NCBI GenBank assembly: GCA_947379865.1
Contig: CANCOY010000012.1
Span: 1 to 44,060 of the forward strand
Length of the DNA: 44,060 nucleotides
Direction: 5' to 3'
Source: Acetobacteraceae bacterium
Lineage (GTDB): Bacteria > Pseudomonadota > Alphaproteobacteria > Zavarziniales > Zavarziniaceae
Made by a program: the position numbers and the translations under genes. Below the pieces are notes generated by a model. That model saw only the letters and a list, made by a program, of their open reading frames with translations, searched no databases and was not told the DNA's origin. Shown here piece by piece: positions 32,934-40,709 of the stretch. Within the stretch, counting starts at the first letter, position 1; each line of letters starts with the position of its first letter.

Positions 32934-33857
32934 TCACACCATGTCGCGGAAGCGCTCCACAAAGGCGTCGTCGGGTGGGGGCAGGGGGCCATCGGCATTG
33001 AGGCCGTGGGCATCCAGCCAGGCCTCGGAGTTGGCACGGACGGCATCATAGAGCGCCCCGCACAGGCGCCGCGCCTCGGCACCCGGCCAGTCCTCTGGCA
33101 GCAGGGCATGGGGCAGCAGCGGGTCGCGCAGGATCACCCGGCGATAGTCATGGATCAGCAAAATCCGCACGATCAAAGCGTCGAGCGGGGCCAGCGCCGC
33201 CGCCCGGCCATCGCTGGCGCCAAGGTCGGCAAAGCGGGCGATGAAGCGGCGGTAACGCTCGGCCAGGTCATCGAGTGGCCAGACACTGGCCGCCAGCTGC
33301 CGCGCCGCCTCTGGCGTGCCGCCAGAGGCGTCCAGCAGCAGCAGGTCCGCAATGGTCTCTTCCGCTGCCAGACCCCTGGGGCGCAGCAGCACATTGGGCG
33401 CGAGCGCACCAAAGCCCTTTTCTTCCAGCCCGCCCCGCAGGCGGCCGCGCGCCTCAGCCGCACCGCTGAGGATGGCCACGTCCCAGCGGCCATCCCAGTT
33501 TCCGGGGGCGGCAAAATAGATGCGGTGGGTGGCGGCGTCGAACACCCGGCGGCCCTTGTCGGCCAGGCGGTAATGGCTGTTGCGGCCAAGACGGGTGCGC
33601 TCCAGCCAGCCGTCCTGGGCAAGGCGCGACATGGCGGTGCGCACCAGCCCATCGCCAATCCCCATGGGCGCCAGCAAGCCGATCAGCGACCCCAGCCACA
33701 GGGCGCCACCGCGCGGCGCCACCGCATCGCCATAGATGGTGACAATCAGCGAGCCCGCGCGAATGGGCCTGCGTGCATGAAAGGCCGCAAGCAAGGCCGC
33801 CACCGCAGCAGGCCGGGCAAGGGGGGCAGGCCGGGATGTGGGGGCGGCCGTATTCAC
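32934..33857 (-). CDS. paaX: Phenylacetate degradation repressor PaaX
   Basis: GntR-like winged-helix repressor that senses phenylacetyl-CoA, about 307 residues. The N-terminal winged helix includes RAGSLIVTIYGDAVAPRGG and GLVRTAMSRLAQDGWLERTRLGRNSHYRLADKG, the central block YFAAPGNWDGRWDVAIL is characteristic, and the C-terminal domain is complete. The GTG at 33857 overlaps the stop of the preceding gene (GTGA); an ATG at 33911 would run 58 bases into that gene. It lies upstream of and in line with paaABCDE, so it probably represses that operon and perhaps its own. Confidence 0.93.
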   Translation of the reverse strand: MNTAAPTSRPAPLARPAAVAALLAAFHARRPIRAGSLIVTIYGDAVAPRGGALWLGSLIGLLAPMGIGDGLVRTAMSRLAQDGWLERTRLGRNSHYRLADKGRRVFDAATHRIYFAAPGNWDGRWDVAILSGAAEARGRLRGGLEEKGFGALAPNVLLRPRGLAAEETIADLLLLDASGGTPEAARQLAASVWPLDDLAERYRRFIARFADLGASDGRAAALAPLDALIVRILLIHDYRRVILRDPLLPHALLPEDWPGAEARRLCGALYDAVRANSEAWLDAHGLNADGPLPPPDDAFVERFRDMV

Positions 33858-34387
33858 TTGATCAGGGGCAGCACGGCGCGGAATTGCGGGTTCTCGCTGC
33901 TGCCCAGCCATTCAAACAGCACCATCTCGGTCGTCACCAGCACGGCGCCCGCTGCTGCCAGCCGGGCAAGGGCGGCCTTGCGGCTGGCCGCCGTGCGCGA
34001 GCCCACGGCGTCGCGCACCACCGCCACCTTCTTGCCCAGGGCAAGCAGGCCAAGGGCGGTTTGCAGCACGCAGACATGGGCCTCGCAGCCGCTCAACACC
34101 ACCCAGTCCCGCCCCTGTGGCAGGGCGGCGGGAAAGGCGGGGGTGGCGCAGGAATCAAAGGTCATCTTGAAAATCAGTGGCCAGTGGGGCCGCAGCAGGT
34201 CTGGCACGGTGCCGCCCAGGCCCTTTGGGTTCTGCTCCGTCGCCACCACCGGCACGTCCAGCAACTGCGCCCCTTCGGCCAGGCGCCGGGCATTGGCGAC
34301 CACAGCCTCGCCGTCATGGATGGCGGGCATCAGGCGGGCTTGCAGGTCGATCAGGGCAAGCGTGCAGTGGGCGGCGTTCAGGATCAT
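33854..34387 (-). CDS. Isochorismatase-family hydrolase
   Basis: A 177-residue cysteine hydrolase of the isochorismatase-like superfamily. The catalytic triad is visible as Asp14 (ALIDLQARL), Lys74 (IFKMTFDSC) and Cys106 (SGCEAHVCVLQTAL). It resembles the short YcaC-like members, which hydrolyse amides or imides such as nicotinamide or carbamoyl compounds. Translationally coupled to paaX through a 4-base overlap, which is unusual company; an aromatic amide feeding the phenylacetate pathway would be a sensible substrate, but that is inference. Confidence 0.88.
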   Translation of the reverse strand: MILNAAHCTLALIDLQARLMPAIHDGEAVVANARRLAEGAQLLDVPVVATEQNPKGLGGTVPDLLRPHWPLIFKMTFDSCATPAFPAALPQGRDWVVLSGCEAHVCVLQTALGLLALGKKVAVVRDAVGSRTAASRKAALARLAAAGAVLVTTEMVLFEWLGSSENPQFRAVLPLIK

Positions 34388-34526
34388 CAGGCGGTTTCCT
34401 TTGCCCCCATGGGCGCGCTTGCACCCGCGCCCTCTGGCGACGATGCTGGGCGTGATACTGCTGGGCTGGCCGATGCTAGACCGAGACCACCCGGCCAATA
34501 AAGCACCCCGCCTGAAGGATATGCTC

Positions 34527-36056
34527 ATGCTGATGAACGCTGCCGAATATCGCGAGTCCCTGCGCAGCCTCAGCCCGCGCCTCTTTGTGGATGGCCAACG
34601 CATCACCAGCGTCGCCGATGCGCCGTCGCTGGCGCCGGGAATTGCCGCCGTTGGCACCAGCTATGACTTTGCCCATGACCCGGCCCTGGCCACCCTGATG
34701 ACCGCCCGGCAGAGCGAAGGCGGCCCGCTGGTCAACCGCATGCTGCACGTCAACGCCACCAACCAGGACCTGCTGTGGAAGCTGGAGGCGGTGCGGGTGC
34801 TGTGCCGGGAGTCGGGCTGCGCCCAGCGCTATCTGGCCCACGACGCCCTGAACGGCATCTTCCAGGCAACCGCCCGCATCGATGCCGACCGGGGTACCGA
34901 TTATCACCAGCGCTTCCGCGCCTATCTGGCCGATGTGCAGGAACGCGACCTCGCCATCGGCATTGCCATGACCGATGCCAAGGGCGACCGCTCCCTGCGC
35001 CCCTCGGCCCAGGCCAATCCCGATACCTATGTCCATGTGGTTGGACGCAGGCCGGGCGGCATCGTGATCTCCGGCACCAAGGCCATCGTCACCGGCGCGC
35101 CCTATATGCACCAGTTCCTTGTCATGCCCTGCCGCGCCATGCAGGCCGATGATGCGGCCTTTGCCGTGTGCTGCGCCGTGCCGGCGGACGCGCCGGGCGT
35201 TACCATCGTTGCCCGCCCGGCGGGACGCCCCGGCGAGGCGGATGCCATCTTCTCGGCCCGCTATGGCCAGTCCACCGGCGTGGTCCTGTTCGACAATGTG
35301 TTTGTCCCCGACGACCAGGTGTTCCTGAACGGGGAGTGGATGCACTCGGGGTTTCTTACCTCGACCTATGCCACCCACCATCGCCATTCCTGCATTGGGG
35401 CGCGGGCGGGTTTTGGCGATCTGCTGATCGGCGCAGGCGCCCTGATGATCGAGGCGAACGGCCTTGATCCCAGCCGCCATGGCCATATCCGCGATGCCAT
35501 GGTGGAGCTGATTTCCATTGTGGAGGGCTTCTTTGCCTGCGGTGTTGCCGCCTCCACCTATGGCATCGCCGACCCCGCCGGCAGCGCCCAGCCCGAACCC
35601 ATCTATGCCAATGTGGGCAAGCTGATGCTGGCCACCAAGATCTATGACATGCAGCGTCTGGCCCACCATGTGTCAGGCGGTCTGGTGGTCTCGCTGCCGG
35701 GGCCTGATGAGGATCACAATCCCGAGACCCGGGCCGATCTTCAGGCCGTGCTGGGCGGCCGCGCCGATGTGCCGGCCTCCCACCGCCTGGCGGTGGGGCG
35801 GTTGATGGAGGACCTGACGGCGTCCTATCAGGCCGGCTGGTATTCCATCATCTCGCTGCACGGCGGCGGCTCACCCGAAGCGATGAAGCGCGAGATCTGG
35901 CGGAATTATCCGGTGGCGGAAAAGCGCGACTTTGTGCGCCAGCTGGTGGACCGGGGCCTGGCTGGCCCTGCGGCCGTGGCTGTGGCCGAGGGTGACCAGC
36001 CCGGCAAATGCTGTGACACGGGCTGCGAGGCGCCGCCGGCCAAGGTAGCCGAATAG
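34527..36056 (+). CDS. HpaB / 4-hydroxybutyryl-CoA dehydratase-family flavoprotein
   Basis: A 509-residue protein of the 4-hydroxyphenylacetate 3-monooxygenase superfamily, with acyl-CoA-dehydrogenase-like fold. Blocks: AMTDAKGDRSLRPSAQANPD, GGIVISGTKAIVTGAPY, VLFDNVFVPDDQVF, and HHRHSCIGARAGFGDLLIGA. Overall it resembles the 4-hydroxybutyryl-CoA dehydratase (AbfD) branch more than HpaB. By a remembered alignment two of the four AbfD iron-sulphur ligands are missing: Cys98 and His285 stay, the others are Tyr102 and Ala292. A flavin-only hydroxylase or oxidoreductase is therefore more likely. The tail ends with CCDTGC, perhaps a metal site. AAGGA seven bases before ATG 34527 fixes the start. 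Divergent from the isochorismatase-paaX-paa genes. Confidence 0.85.
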   Translation: MLMNAAEYRESLRSLSPRLFVDGQRITSVADAPSLAPGIAAVGTSYDFAHDPALATLMTARQSEGGPLVNRMLHVNATNQDLLWKLEAVRVLCRESGCAQRYLAHDALNGIFQATARIDADRGTDYHQRFRAYLADVQERDLAIGIAMTDAKGDRSLRPSAQANPDTYVHVVGRRPGGIVISGTKAIVTGAPYMHQFLVMPCRAMQADDAAFAVCCAVPADAPGVTIVARPAGRPGEADAIFSARYGQSTGVVLFDNVFVPDDQVFLNGEWMHSGFLTSTYATHHRHSCIGARAGFGDLLIGAGALMIEANGLDPSRHGHIRDAMVELISIVEGFFACGVAASTYGIADPAGSAQPEPIYANVGKLMLATKIYDMQRLAHHVSGGLVVSLPGPDEDHNPETRADLQAVLGGRADVPASHRLAVGRLMEDLTASYQAGWYSIISLHGGGSPEAMKREIWRNYPVAEKRDFVRQLVDRGLAGPAAVAVAEGDQPGKCCDTGCEAPPAKVAE

Positions 36057-36089
36057 CCCATCCTGTTTCCCAGCATTTCAGTTTTATTA

Positions 36090-36111
36090 CCACCAGAGAA
36101 TTTTCTTGTGG
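36090..36111. repeat. A/T-centred imperfect inverted repeat
   Basis: CCACCAGAGAA (36090-36100) facing TTTTCTTGTGG (36101-36111), two mismatches in 11. It lies 33 bases after the preceding stop codon. Without a T-run behind it, an operator for the next small gene is as likely as a terminator. Confidence 0.45.
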
Positions 36112-36134
36112 TTGCCCCCGTCGGAGCGTACGCT

Positions 36135-36163
36135 GCACTGCAGTAAGTTTATTTGCATTGCAG
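36135..36163 (+). promoter_or_regulatory. Two GCAYTGCAG repeats upstream of the small gene
   Basis: GCACTGCAG (36135-36143) and GCATTGCAG (36155-36163), 20 bases apart, each containing the palindromic core TGCA-Y-TGCA. Two similar palindromes two helical turns apart, just upstream of a start codon and its GAGGGGG ribosome-binding site, look like a regulator site. Confidence 0.45.
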
Positions 36164-36178
36164 CAGAGGGGGCTTCCG

Positions 36179-36403
36179 ATGAGTGAATCCGAACTCTACA
36201 AGGGCTTTGCAATTCAGCCCGTGCCAAAAGCTTGCGCCAAGGGCATCTGGTCGGTGGAAATCCATGTCTCCATCCCGGGCGACGTCCGGGCTTCGGCAAC
36301 GATCTATTCCCCGGACGCAACCTTTGACGATCGCGACCTGGCCCTGAACGAGGGCTTTGCCTTCGCCCGTGCCAGTATCGACGCGCGCTATCCCCTGGCC
36401 TGA
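36179..36403 (+). CDS. Small conserved-looking protein of unknown function
   Basis: A 74-residue acidic protein, MSESELYKGFAIQPVPKACA at the start and FAFARASIDARYPLA at the end. A pattern of short beta strands is suggested: YKGFAIQP, GIWSVEIHVSIPG, SATIYSPDATF, then an acidic helix. The Y-K-G-F...G-x-W layout recalls small proteobacterial proteins of unknown function that I cannot name with certainty. AGAGGGGG precedes the ATG at 36179 at the right distance, and the gene has its own promoter-like region and a hairpin overlapping its stop, so it looks like a real single-gene unit. Confidence 0.72.
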   Translation: MSESELYKGFAIQPVPKACAKGIWSVEIHVSIPGDVRASATIYSPDATFDDRDLALNEGFAFARASIDARYPLA

Positions 36404-36423
36404 AGCCAGCTTTGCTTCAGGCC
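36397..36423 (+). terminator. Hairpin overlapping the stop of the small gene
   Basis: Perfect 10-bp stem GGCCTGAAGC / GCTTCAGGCC with a 7-base loop CAGCTTT; the TGA stop lies in the left arm. Only TTG follows, so it is a terminator without a good T-run. Confidence 0.5.
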
Positions 36424-36426
36424 TTG

Positions 36427-36456
36427 CCGAGGGTCGGGCAATCGCCAGACCCTCGG
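36427..36456. terminator. Second hairpin between convergent genes
   Basis: CCGAGGGTC (36427-36435) pairs with GACCCTCGG (36448-36456), and the loop adds GGC/GCC after one mismatch. It ends eight bases before the stop of the convergent creatinase gene and could act on transcripts from both sides. Confidence 0.5.
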
Positions 36457-36463
36457 GCTCAGG

Positions 36464-37672
36464 TCAGCCCTTCACGATGTTGTGGGCTGGGCCGTAAGGG
36501 AATTTGGTCAGGTTCTCGGCCCCATCGGCCCCCACCACCAGAATGTCATGCTCGCGATAACCGCCGGCCCCGGGCATGCCTTCCGGCAGCATGATCATGG
36601 GCTCCATGGAAATCACCATGCCGGGCGCCAGCACCGTCTCGATATCCTCGCGCAGTTCCAGCCCCGCCTCGCGGCCGTAATAGTGGCAGAGCACGCCGAA
36701 GGAATGGCCATAGCCAAAGGTGCGGTACTGCAACAGGCCACGCTCGGCGAACATCTCGTTCAGCTCGGCCACGATATCGCAGCAGCGCACGCCGGGGCGG
36801 ATCAGTTCCAGCCCGCGCTCGTGCACGGCCACATTGGCCTCCCACAGCTTCAGTGACGCGTCATCGCAATGATCGAGGAACAGGGTGCGTTCCAGCGCCG
36901 TGTAATAGCCCGCGATCATGGGAAAGCAGTTCAGGCTCAGGATGTCGCCCTTGCGCAGGCGGCGGCTGGTGACCGGATTGTGGGCGCCATCTGTGTTGAT
37001 GCCCGACTGGAACCAGGTCCAGGTGTCCATCAGTTCGGCATGGGGATAGGTGCGGGCAATCTCGCGCACCATGGCGCCGGTGGCATGCAGCGCCACCTCA
37101 TGCTCGCCCACGCCCTCGGCAATGGCCTCGCGGCAGGCAGCGCCGCCAATATCGGCGATGCGGGCGCCATTGCGGATCACGGCAATCTCTTCGGCTGACT
37201 TCACCATGCGCTGGGCCATGGTGGCCTTTGAGATATCGACAAAGCTGGCGGCCGGCAGGGCATCGCCAAACTTGGCGCGCATGTCGAGGTTGATGTGGTC
37301 GTGCTCGATCCCAATGCGCTTGGCGGTACCCACCAGGCGCTGGACCGCGCGCACGTAATTGTCGCGCTGCCAGTCGGTGTAGACCAGATTGTCGCCATGG
37401 GTGCGGCGCCAGGGCTGGCCGGCATCAATATTGGCGCTGACGGAGGTGGAGGCGTCCTGGGTCACCACCAGCGCATAGGGACGACCGAACGACGTATACA
37501 GAAAATCGCTGAAGTAATTGATGTTGTGGATCGAGGTAAAGACGACGGCCTCGATCCCGGCCTCGCCCATGTGCCGGCGCAGGCCGGCCAGGCGGCGGTC
37601 CAGTTCGGCGGCAGAGAAGGTCGGCGTCACGCGCTCGCCGTTGCGGATGATCCTTAGCTGTTCCGTGTTCAT
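36464..37672 (-). CDS. Creatinase (creatine amidinohydrolase)
   Basis: Hydrolyses creatine to sarcosine and urea; 402 residues, against 403 for the Pseudomonas putida enzyme. It resembles that enzyme along its whole length: HNINYFSDFLYTSFGRPYAL, NIDAGQPWRRT, YTDWQRDNY, FQSGINTDGAHNPVT with the catalytic His (His231 here, His232 there), LSLNCFPMIAGYYTALERT, the glutamate in VISMEPMIMLPEG, and the C-terminal KFPYGP. The fold is the M24 pita-bread fold but without a metal site. Start ATG 37672 has AAGGAGGG at ideal spacing. Divergent from the ArgE-like gene, sharing a promoter region. Sarcosine oxidase and creatininase are not in the window, so the exact substrate could be a related guanidino compound. 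Confidence 0.92.
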   Translation of the reverse strand: MNTEQLRIIRNGERVTPTFSAAELDRRLAGLRRHMGEAGIEAVVFTSIHNINYFSDFLYTSFGRPYALVVTQDASTSVSANIDAGQPWRRTHGDNLVYTDWQRDNYVRAVQRLVGTAKRIGIEHDHINLDMRAKFGDALPAASFVDISKATMAQRMVKSAEEIAVIRNGARIADIGGAACREAIAEGVGEHEVALHATGAMVREIARTYPHAELMDTWTWFQSGINTDGAHNPVTSRRLRKGDILSLNCFPMIAGYYTALERTLFLDHCDDASLKLWEANVAVHERGLELIRPGVRCCDIVAELNEMFAERGLLQYRTFGYGHSFGVLCHYYGREAGLELREDIETVLAPGMVISMEPMIMLPEGMPGAGGYREHDILVVGADGAENLTKFPYGPAHNIVKG

Positions 37673-37773
37673 CGAACCCTCCTTGATCTTTTCCATTCCT
37701 AGCAAGGCCTTGGGCAAAGCGGAAATGCGATCGCCAAATGTGCCGATGAAGAGCGCTAATCCGCACCACGCCA

Positions 37774-37785
37774 CCCTGTACAGGG
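37774..37785. promoter_or_regulatory. Perfect 12-bp palindrome in the creatinase / argE divergent region
   Basis: CCCTGTACAGGG, a perfect palindrome with core CTGTACAG, placed 102 bases from the creatinase start and 69 from the ArgE-like start. Its position between divergent genes of one probable pathway suggests an operator for a local regulator not present in the window. Confidence 0.5.
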
Positions 37786-37853
37786 GCCCCCCGTCGCGGC
37801 CATGATTGTCCTTCGACTATAAGGGGAAAGTGCCCCCCCCCGACCGCGAGGAC

Positions 37854-39071
37854 ATGGTGACACAGTCCCAGCCCGAATCTGCGCCTGCCCCCGGCCCCGC
37901 GCCTGCACACGCGCCCGATGCCGAGACGCTGCGCCTGTTGCGCGACCTGATTGCATTTCCCTCCATCAGCCGCACCTCCAACATGGCGCTGATCGATTAT
38001 GTGCGGGCCTATCTGGCCAAGCTCGGCGTCGAGAGCCGGCTGGTGCATGATGAGACGGGGACGAAGGCCAATCTTTTTGCCACGCTGGGGCCTGCCGATG
38101 TGCCGGGCATTCTGCTGTCGGGCCACAGCGACGTGGTGACGGTGGAAGGTCAGGACTGGGCCTCTGACCCCTTTGTGCTGGAGGCCCGGGATGGCCGCCT
38201 CCATGGCCGTGGCACGGCCGACATGAAGGGCTTTGTGGCCTCGGCCCTGGCCCTGTTTGGCCGCACGGCGGGGCGCGCGTTGCAGGCGCCACTGCACCTG
38301 GCCCTGTCCTATGACGAGGAGATCGGCTGCATCGGCGTCCGCCGCCTGATCGACAGTCTGGCCGGCCTGCCGGTGCGCCCGCGCCTGTGCATTGTGGGGG
38401 AGCCCACGGAAATGCAGGTCGTGGTTGCCCACAAGGGCAAGGCTGCCTTGCAGGTGGATGTGCGCGGGCTTGAGGCCCATTCCAGCCTGGCACCCCGCGC
38501 CGTCAACGCCATCGAATATGCGGCGGAACTGATCGTCTTTATCCGCAGCCTGGCCGCCGAGCGGGCGCGAACCGGCCCCCGGGACGAGGCCTTTGATGTG
38601 CCCTTTTCCACCTTCCAGGTGGGCACAATCAGCGGCGGTACGGCGCTGAATGTGGTGGCCGGCAACTGCCGCTTCGCCTTCGAGATGCGCCATCTGCCCG
38701 ACGACGACCCGGAGCAGCAATTTGCCCGGATCCTCGCTCATGCCCGTGAGGTGATCGAGCCTGCCATGAAGGCCATCTCGCCTGAGGCCGGGATCGCATT
38801 TCATCCGCTTGCCGCCTATCCCGGCCTCGACATGGCGCCGGAAGACCCGGCGGTGGCGCTCGCCAAGCGGCTGGCGGGCCGCAACGACCATGCCAAGGTG
38901 GCCTTTGGTACCGAGGCCGGCCTCTTCCAGAAGACGGCGGGCATTGCCACCGTCGTCTGCGGCCCGGGCCGCATTGCCGAGGCGCACCGGGTGGACGAGT
39001 GGATCGCGGCCGACCAGCTGGGCCTGTGCGACCGCTTCCTCGACCGCGTGGCCGACCACCTTGCTTCCTGA
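37854..39071 (+). CDS. ArgE-like M20 amidohydrolase
   Basis: Zinc-dependent amidohydrolase of peptidase family M20A, 405 residues, closest in motifs to the proteobacterial acetylornithine deacetylase ArgE. Metal and catalytic motifs: SGHSDVVTV (His91), GRGTADMKGF (Asp123), SYDEEIGCIG (Glu155/156), IVGEPTEMQVVVAHKG, and a C-terminal GPGRIAEAHRVDEW. ArgE-type activity would release ornithine from its acetyl form, but the catabolic neighbours (creatinase, DUF1028, PhyH, importer) suggest an N-acyl or N-carbamoyl substrate. The ATG at 37854 has GAGG very close, the GTG at 37857 is better spaced, and a TTG at 37806 would add 16 residues. Confidence 0.88.
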   Translation: MVTQSQPESAPAPGPAPAHAPDAETLRLLRDLIAFPSISRTSNMALIDYVRAYLAKLGVESRLVHDETGTKANLFATLGPADVPGILLSGHSDVVTVEGQDWASDPFVLEARDGRLHGRGTADMKGFVASALALFGRTAGRALQAPLHLALSYDEEIGCIGVRRLIDSLAGLPVRPRLCIVGEPTEMQVVVAHKGKAALQVDVRGLEAHSSLAPRAVNAIEYAAELIVFIRSLAAERARTGPRDEAFDVPFSTFQVGTISGGTALNVVAGNCRFAFEMRHLPDDDPEQQFARILAHAREVIEPAMKAISPEAGIAFHPLAAYPGLDMAPEDPAVALAKRLAGRNDHAKVAFGTEAGLFQKTAGIATVVCGPGRIAEAHRVDEWIAADQLGLCDRFLDRVADHLAS

Positions 39072-39090
39072 TCTGCCGGGGGACTGAGCC

Positions 39091-39765
39091 ATGACCTTTT
39101 CGCTTGCCGGACGCTGCGCCACCACAGGCCGCCTGGGCATTGTGGTTACCTCCTCCAGCCCCTGCGTCGCCAGCCGCTGCGCCTGGGTGCGCGCCGGTGC
39201 CGGGGCGGTGGGAACCCAGAACATCACCGATCCGCGCCTTGGCACCCTTGGCCTCGACCTGCTGGCCCAGGGGTTCGGTGCCGTCGCCGTGCGGGACCAG
39301 CTGGTGGCGGCAGGCGCCTTTGCCGACTATCGCCAGCTGACGGTGATCGATTTCGACGGCGCCACTGCCCACCATTCGGGCGCCCGCACCCTTGGCACCC
39401 ATGCCGTGGCCGAGGGGCGCGACTGTGTGGCGGCGGGCAATCTGCTGGCCAATCACGGCGTGCCCGCGGCCATGGTCAGGGCCTTTGAGGCCACGGCTGG
39501 GCAGCACCTGGCCGAGCGCCTGCTGGCAGCTGTCGAGGCCGGTGCCGCTGCGGGTGGGGAGGAGGGGCCGGTGCGCTCTGTCGGCCTGATGGTGGCCGAC
39601 CGTTGGTCGTGGCCCACGGTGGATCTGCGGGTGGACTGGCACGATGAACCCCTGGTGGCCCTGCGCGCCCTGTGGGACGTCTACCGCCCCCAGATGGATG
39701 CCTATATCCAGCGCGCCCTCGACCCGCGCGAAGCACCCAGTTACGGTGTGCCAGGCGATCCCTGA
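39091..39765 (+). CDS. DUF1028 Ntn-hydrolase-like protein
   Basis: A 224-residue DUF1028 protein: MTFSLAGRCATTGRLGIVV start, VGTQNITDPRLGTLGLDLL, VIDFDGATAHHSG, AAGNLLANHGV and the end VDLRVDWHDEPLVALRALW. DUF1028 has an Ntn-hydrolase-like fold, is often found beside amidohydrolases and transporters for amino compounds, and has no firmly established reaction that I know. It begins 19 bases after the ArgE-like gene, so it belongs to the same operon. Its stop codon lies inside the first copy of a 24-base repeat. Confidence 0.88.
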   Translation: MTFSLAGRCATTGRLGIVVTSSSPCVASRCAWVRAGAGAVGTQNITDPRLGTLGLDLLAQGFGAVAVRDQLVAAGAFADYRQLTVIDFDGATAHHSGARTLGTHAVAEGRDCVAAGNLLANHGVPAAMVRAFEATAGQHLAERLLAAVEAGAAAGGEEGPVRSVGLMVADRWSWPTVDLRVDWHDEPLVALRALWDVYRPQMDAYIQRALDPREAPSYGVPGDP

Positions 39766-39803
39766 GCGCCTGTCCAGCCGGCGATCTCTGAGCGCCTGTC
39801 CAG
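39754..39803 (+). repeat. Tandem 26-bp duplication over the DUF1028 stop
   Basis: A 24-base segment beginning GGCGATC and ending GCGCCTGTCCAG occurs at 39754-39777 and at 39780-39803 with one difference (C or T in the eighth position). The unit is 26 bases. The first copy contains the stop codon of the DUF1028 gene; the second lies in the gap before the next start codon. Confidence 0.85.
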
Positions 39804-39817
39804 ATTGAGGTTACGCC

Positions 39818-40699
39818 ATGATCCCGCTGAGCGCCGAAGATGTTACCCGCTTCCGGACCCTTGGTTATCTGGTGATCGAGGATGCGGTGTCGCCCGAGGC
39901 CCTGGTGGCCCTGCGGCGTGAGCTGGATGGCTGGGTGGAGGAAAGCCGGACGCAGCCGGGCAACTGGGGCACCACTGCCGATGGGCGCGCCCGTTTCGAC
40001 TGCGAGGCAGGGCATTCTGCCGACGATCCGCGCCTGCGCCGGGTCAACAACCCTGCCGAGATTTCCGAGGCCTATGAACAGGCCCTGTGCCATGCACCAC
40101 TGGTGGATGCCGTTGCCCGCCTGATCGGGCCGGACGTGAAGATCCACCATTCAAAGATCAACCTGAAGCGCCCGGGCATGGCCACACGGGTGGGCTATCA
40201 TCAGGATTTCTCGTTCACGCCGCACACCAATGATGATCTGGTCACCGCCCTGGTGGCACTGGACCCGGTGGATCTGGCGAATGGCCCGCTGCGGGTGGTG
40301 CCGGGCTCCCACCTCAGGGGGCAGGTCAGCCTCTGGCAGGACGGTGTGTTCACCGGCCAGGTGGATGAGGCGGCGGCCCGGCTCTATCAGGCGCGTGCGA
40401 TCCCGCTGGAACAAAAGCCCGGCAGCGCCTGCCTGATGCACACCAAGCTGATGCACGGCTCTGACCCCAATCGGTCAGCGGCGCCACGCGGCCTTTATAT
40501 CTGCGTCTATGCGGCGGCCGACGCCATGCCCCTGGCGCCCTCGCCCTTGCCCAACCGGTTCGAGGGCCAGATCGTGCGGGGCAAGGCCAGCGGCACCGCA
40601 CGCCTGACCGAGGGGCGGGTGGAACTGCCTGCCGCCTGGAAAGAGGCCGCCTTCTTTGCCGTGCAGGGCCAGCGCGCCGCCGCGCCCCTCGACGGCTGA
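39818..40699 (+). CDS. Phytanoyl-CoA dioxygenase-family (PhyH) oxygenase
   Basis: Fe(II)/2-oxoglutarate-dependent oxygenase of the PhyH family, 293 residues. The iron-binding facial triad is visible as His128-x-Asp130 (GYHQDFSF) and His213 (LMHGSDPN), with Arg224 (APRGLYICVY) as the likely 2-oxoglutarate anchor. The DPVDLANGPLRVVPGSH block is typical. Family members hydroxylate very different small molecules, so phytanoyl-CoA is not implied. TTGAGG lies eight bases before the start. Position behind ArgE-like and DUF1028 genes suggests hydroxylation or oxidative demethylation of the imported compound. Confidence 0.88.
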   Translation: MIPLSAEDVTRFRTLGYLVIEDAVSPEALVALRRELDGWVEESRTQPGNWGTTADGRARFDCEAGHSADDPRLRRVNNPAEISEAYEQALCHAPLVDAVARLIGPDVKIHHSKINLKRPGMATRVGYHQDFSFTPHTNDDLVTALVALDPVDLANGPLRVVPGSHLRGQVSLWQDGVFTGQVDEAAARLYQARAIPLEQKPGSACLMHTKLMHGSDPNRSAAPRGLYICVYAAADAMPLAPSPLPNRFEGQIVRGKASGTARLTEGRVELPAAWKEAAFFAVQGQRAAAPLDG

Positions 40700-40709
40700 G
40701 GTTCCAGGG

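Noticed and set aside
33006..34520. N-terminal extension of the HpaB-family gene to over 1000 codons
   Set aside because: It lies antisense to paaX and the isochorismatase gene, has no conserved sequence, and a good ribosome-binding site sits before ATG 34527.
37425..39245. 606-codon minus-strand frame opposite the ArgE-like gene
   Set aside because: Shadow of the M20 gene, whose motifs are intact on the plus strand; it also crosses the creatinase start region in another frame.
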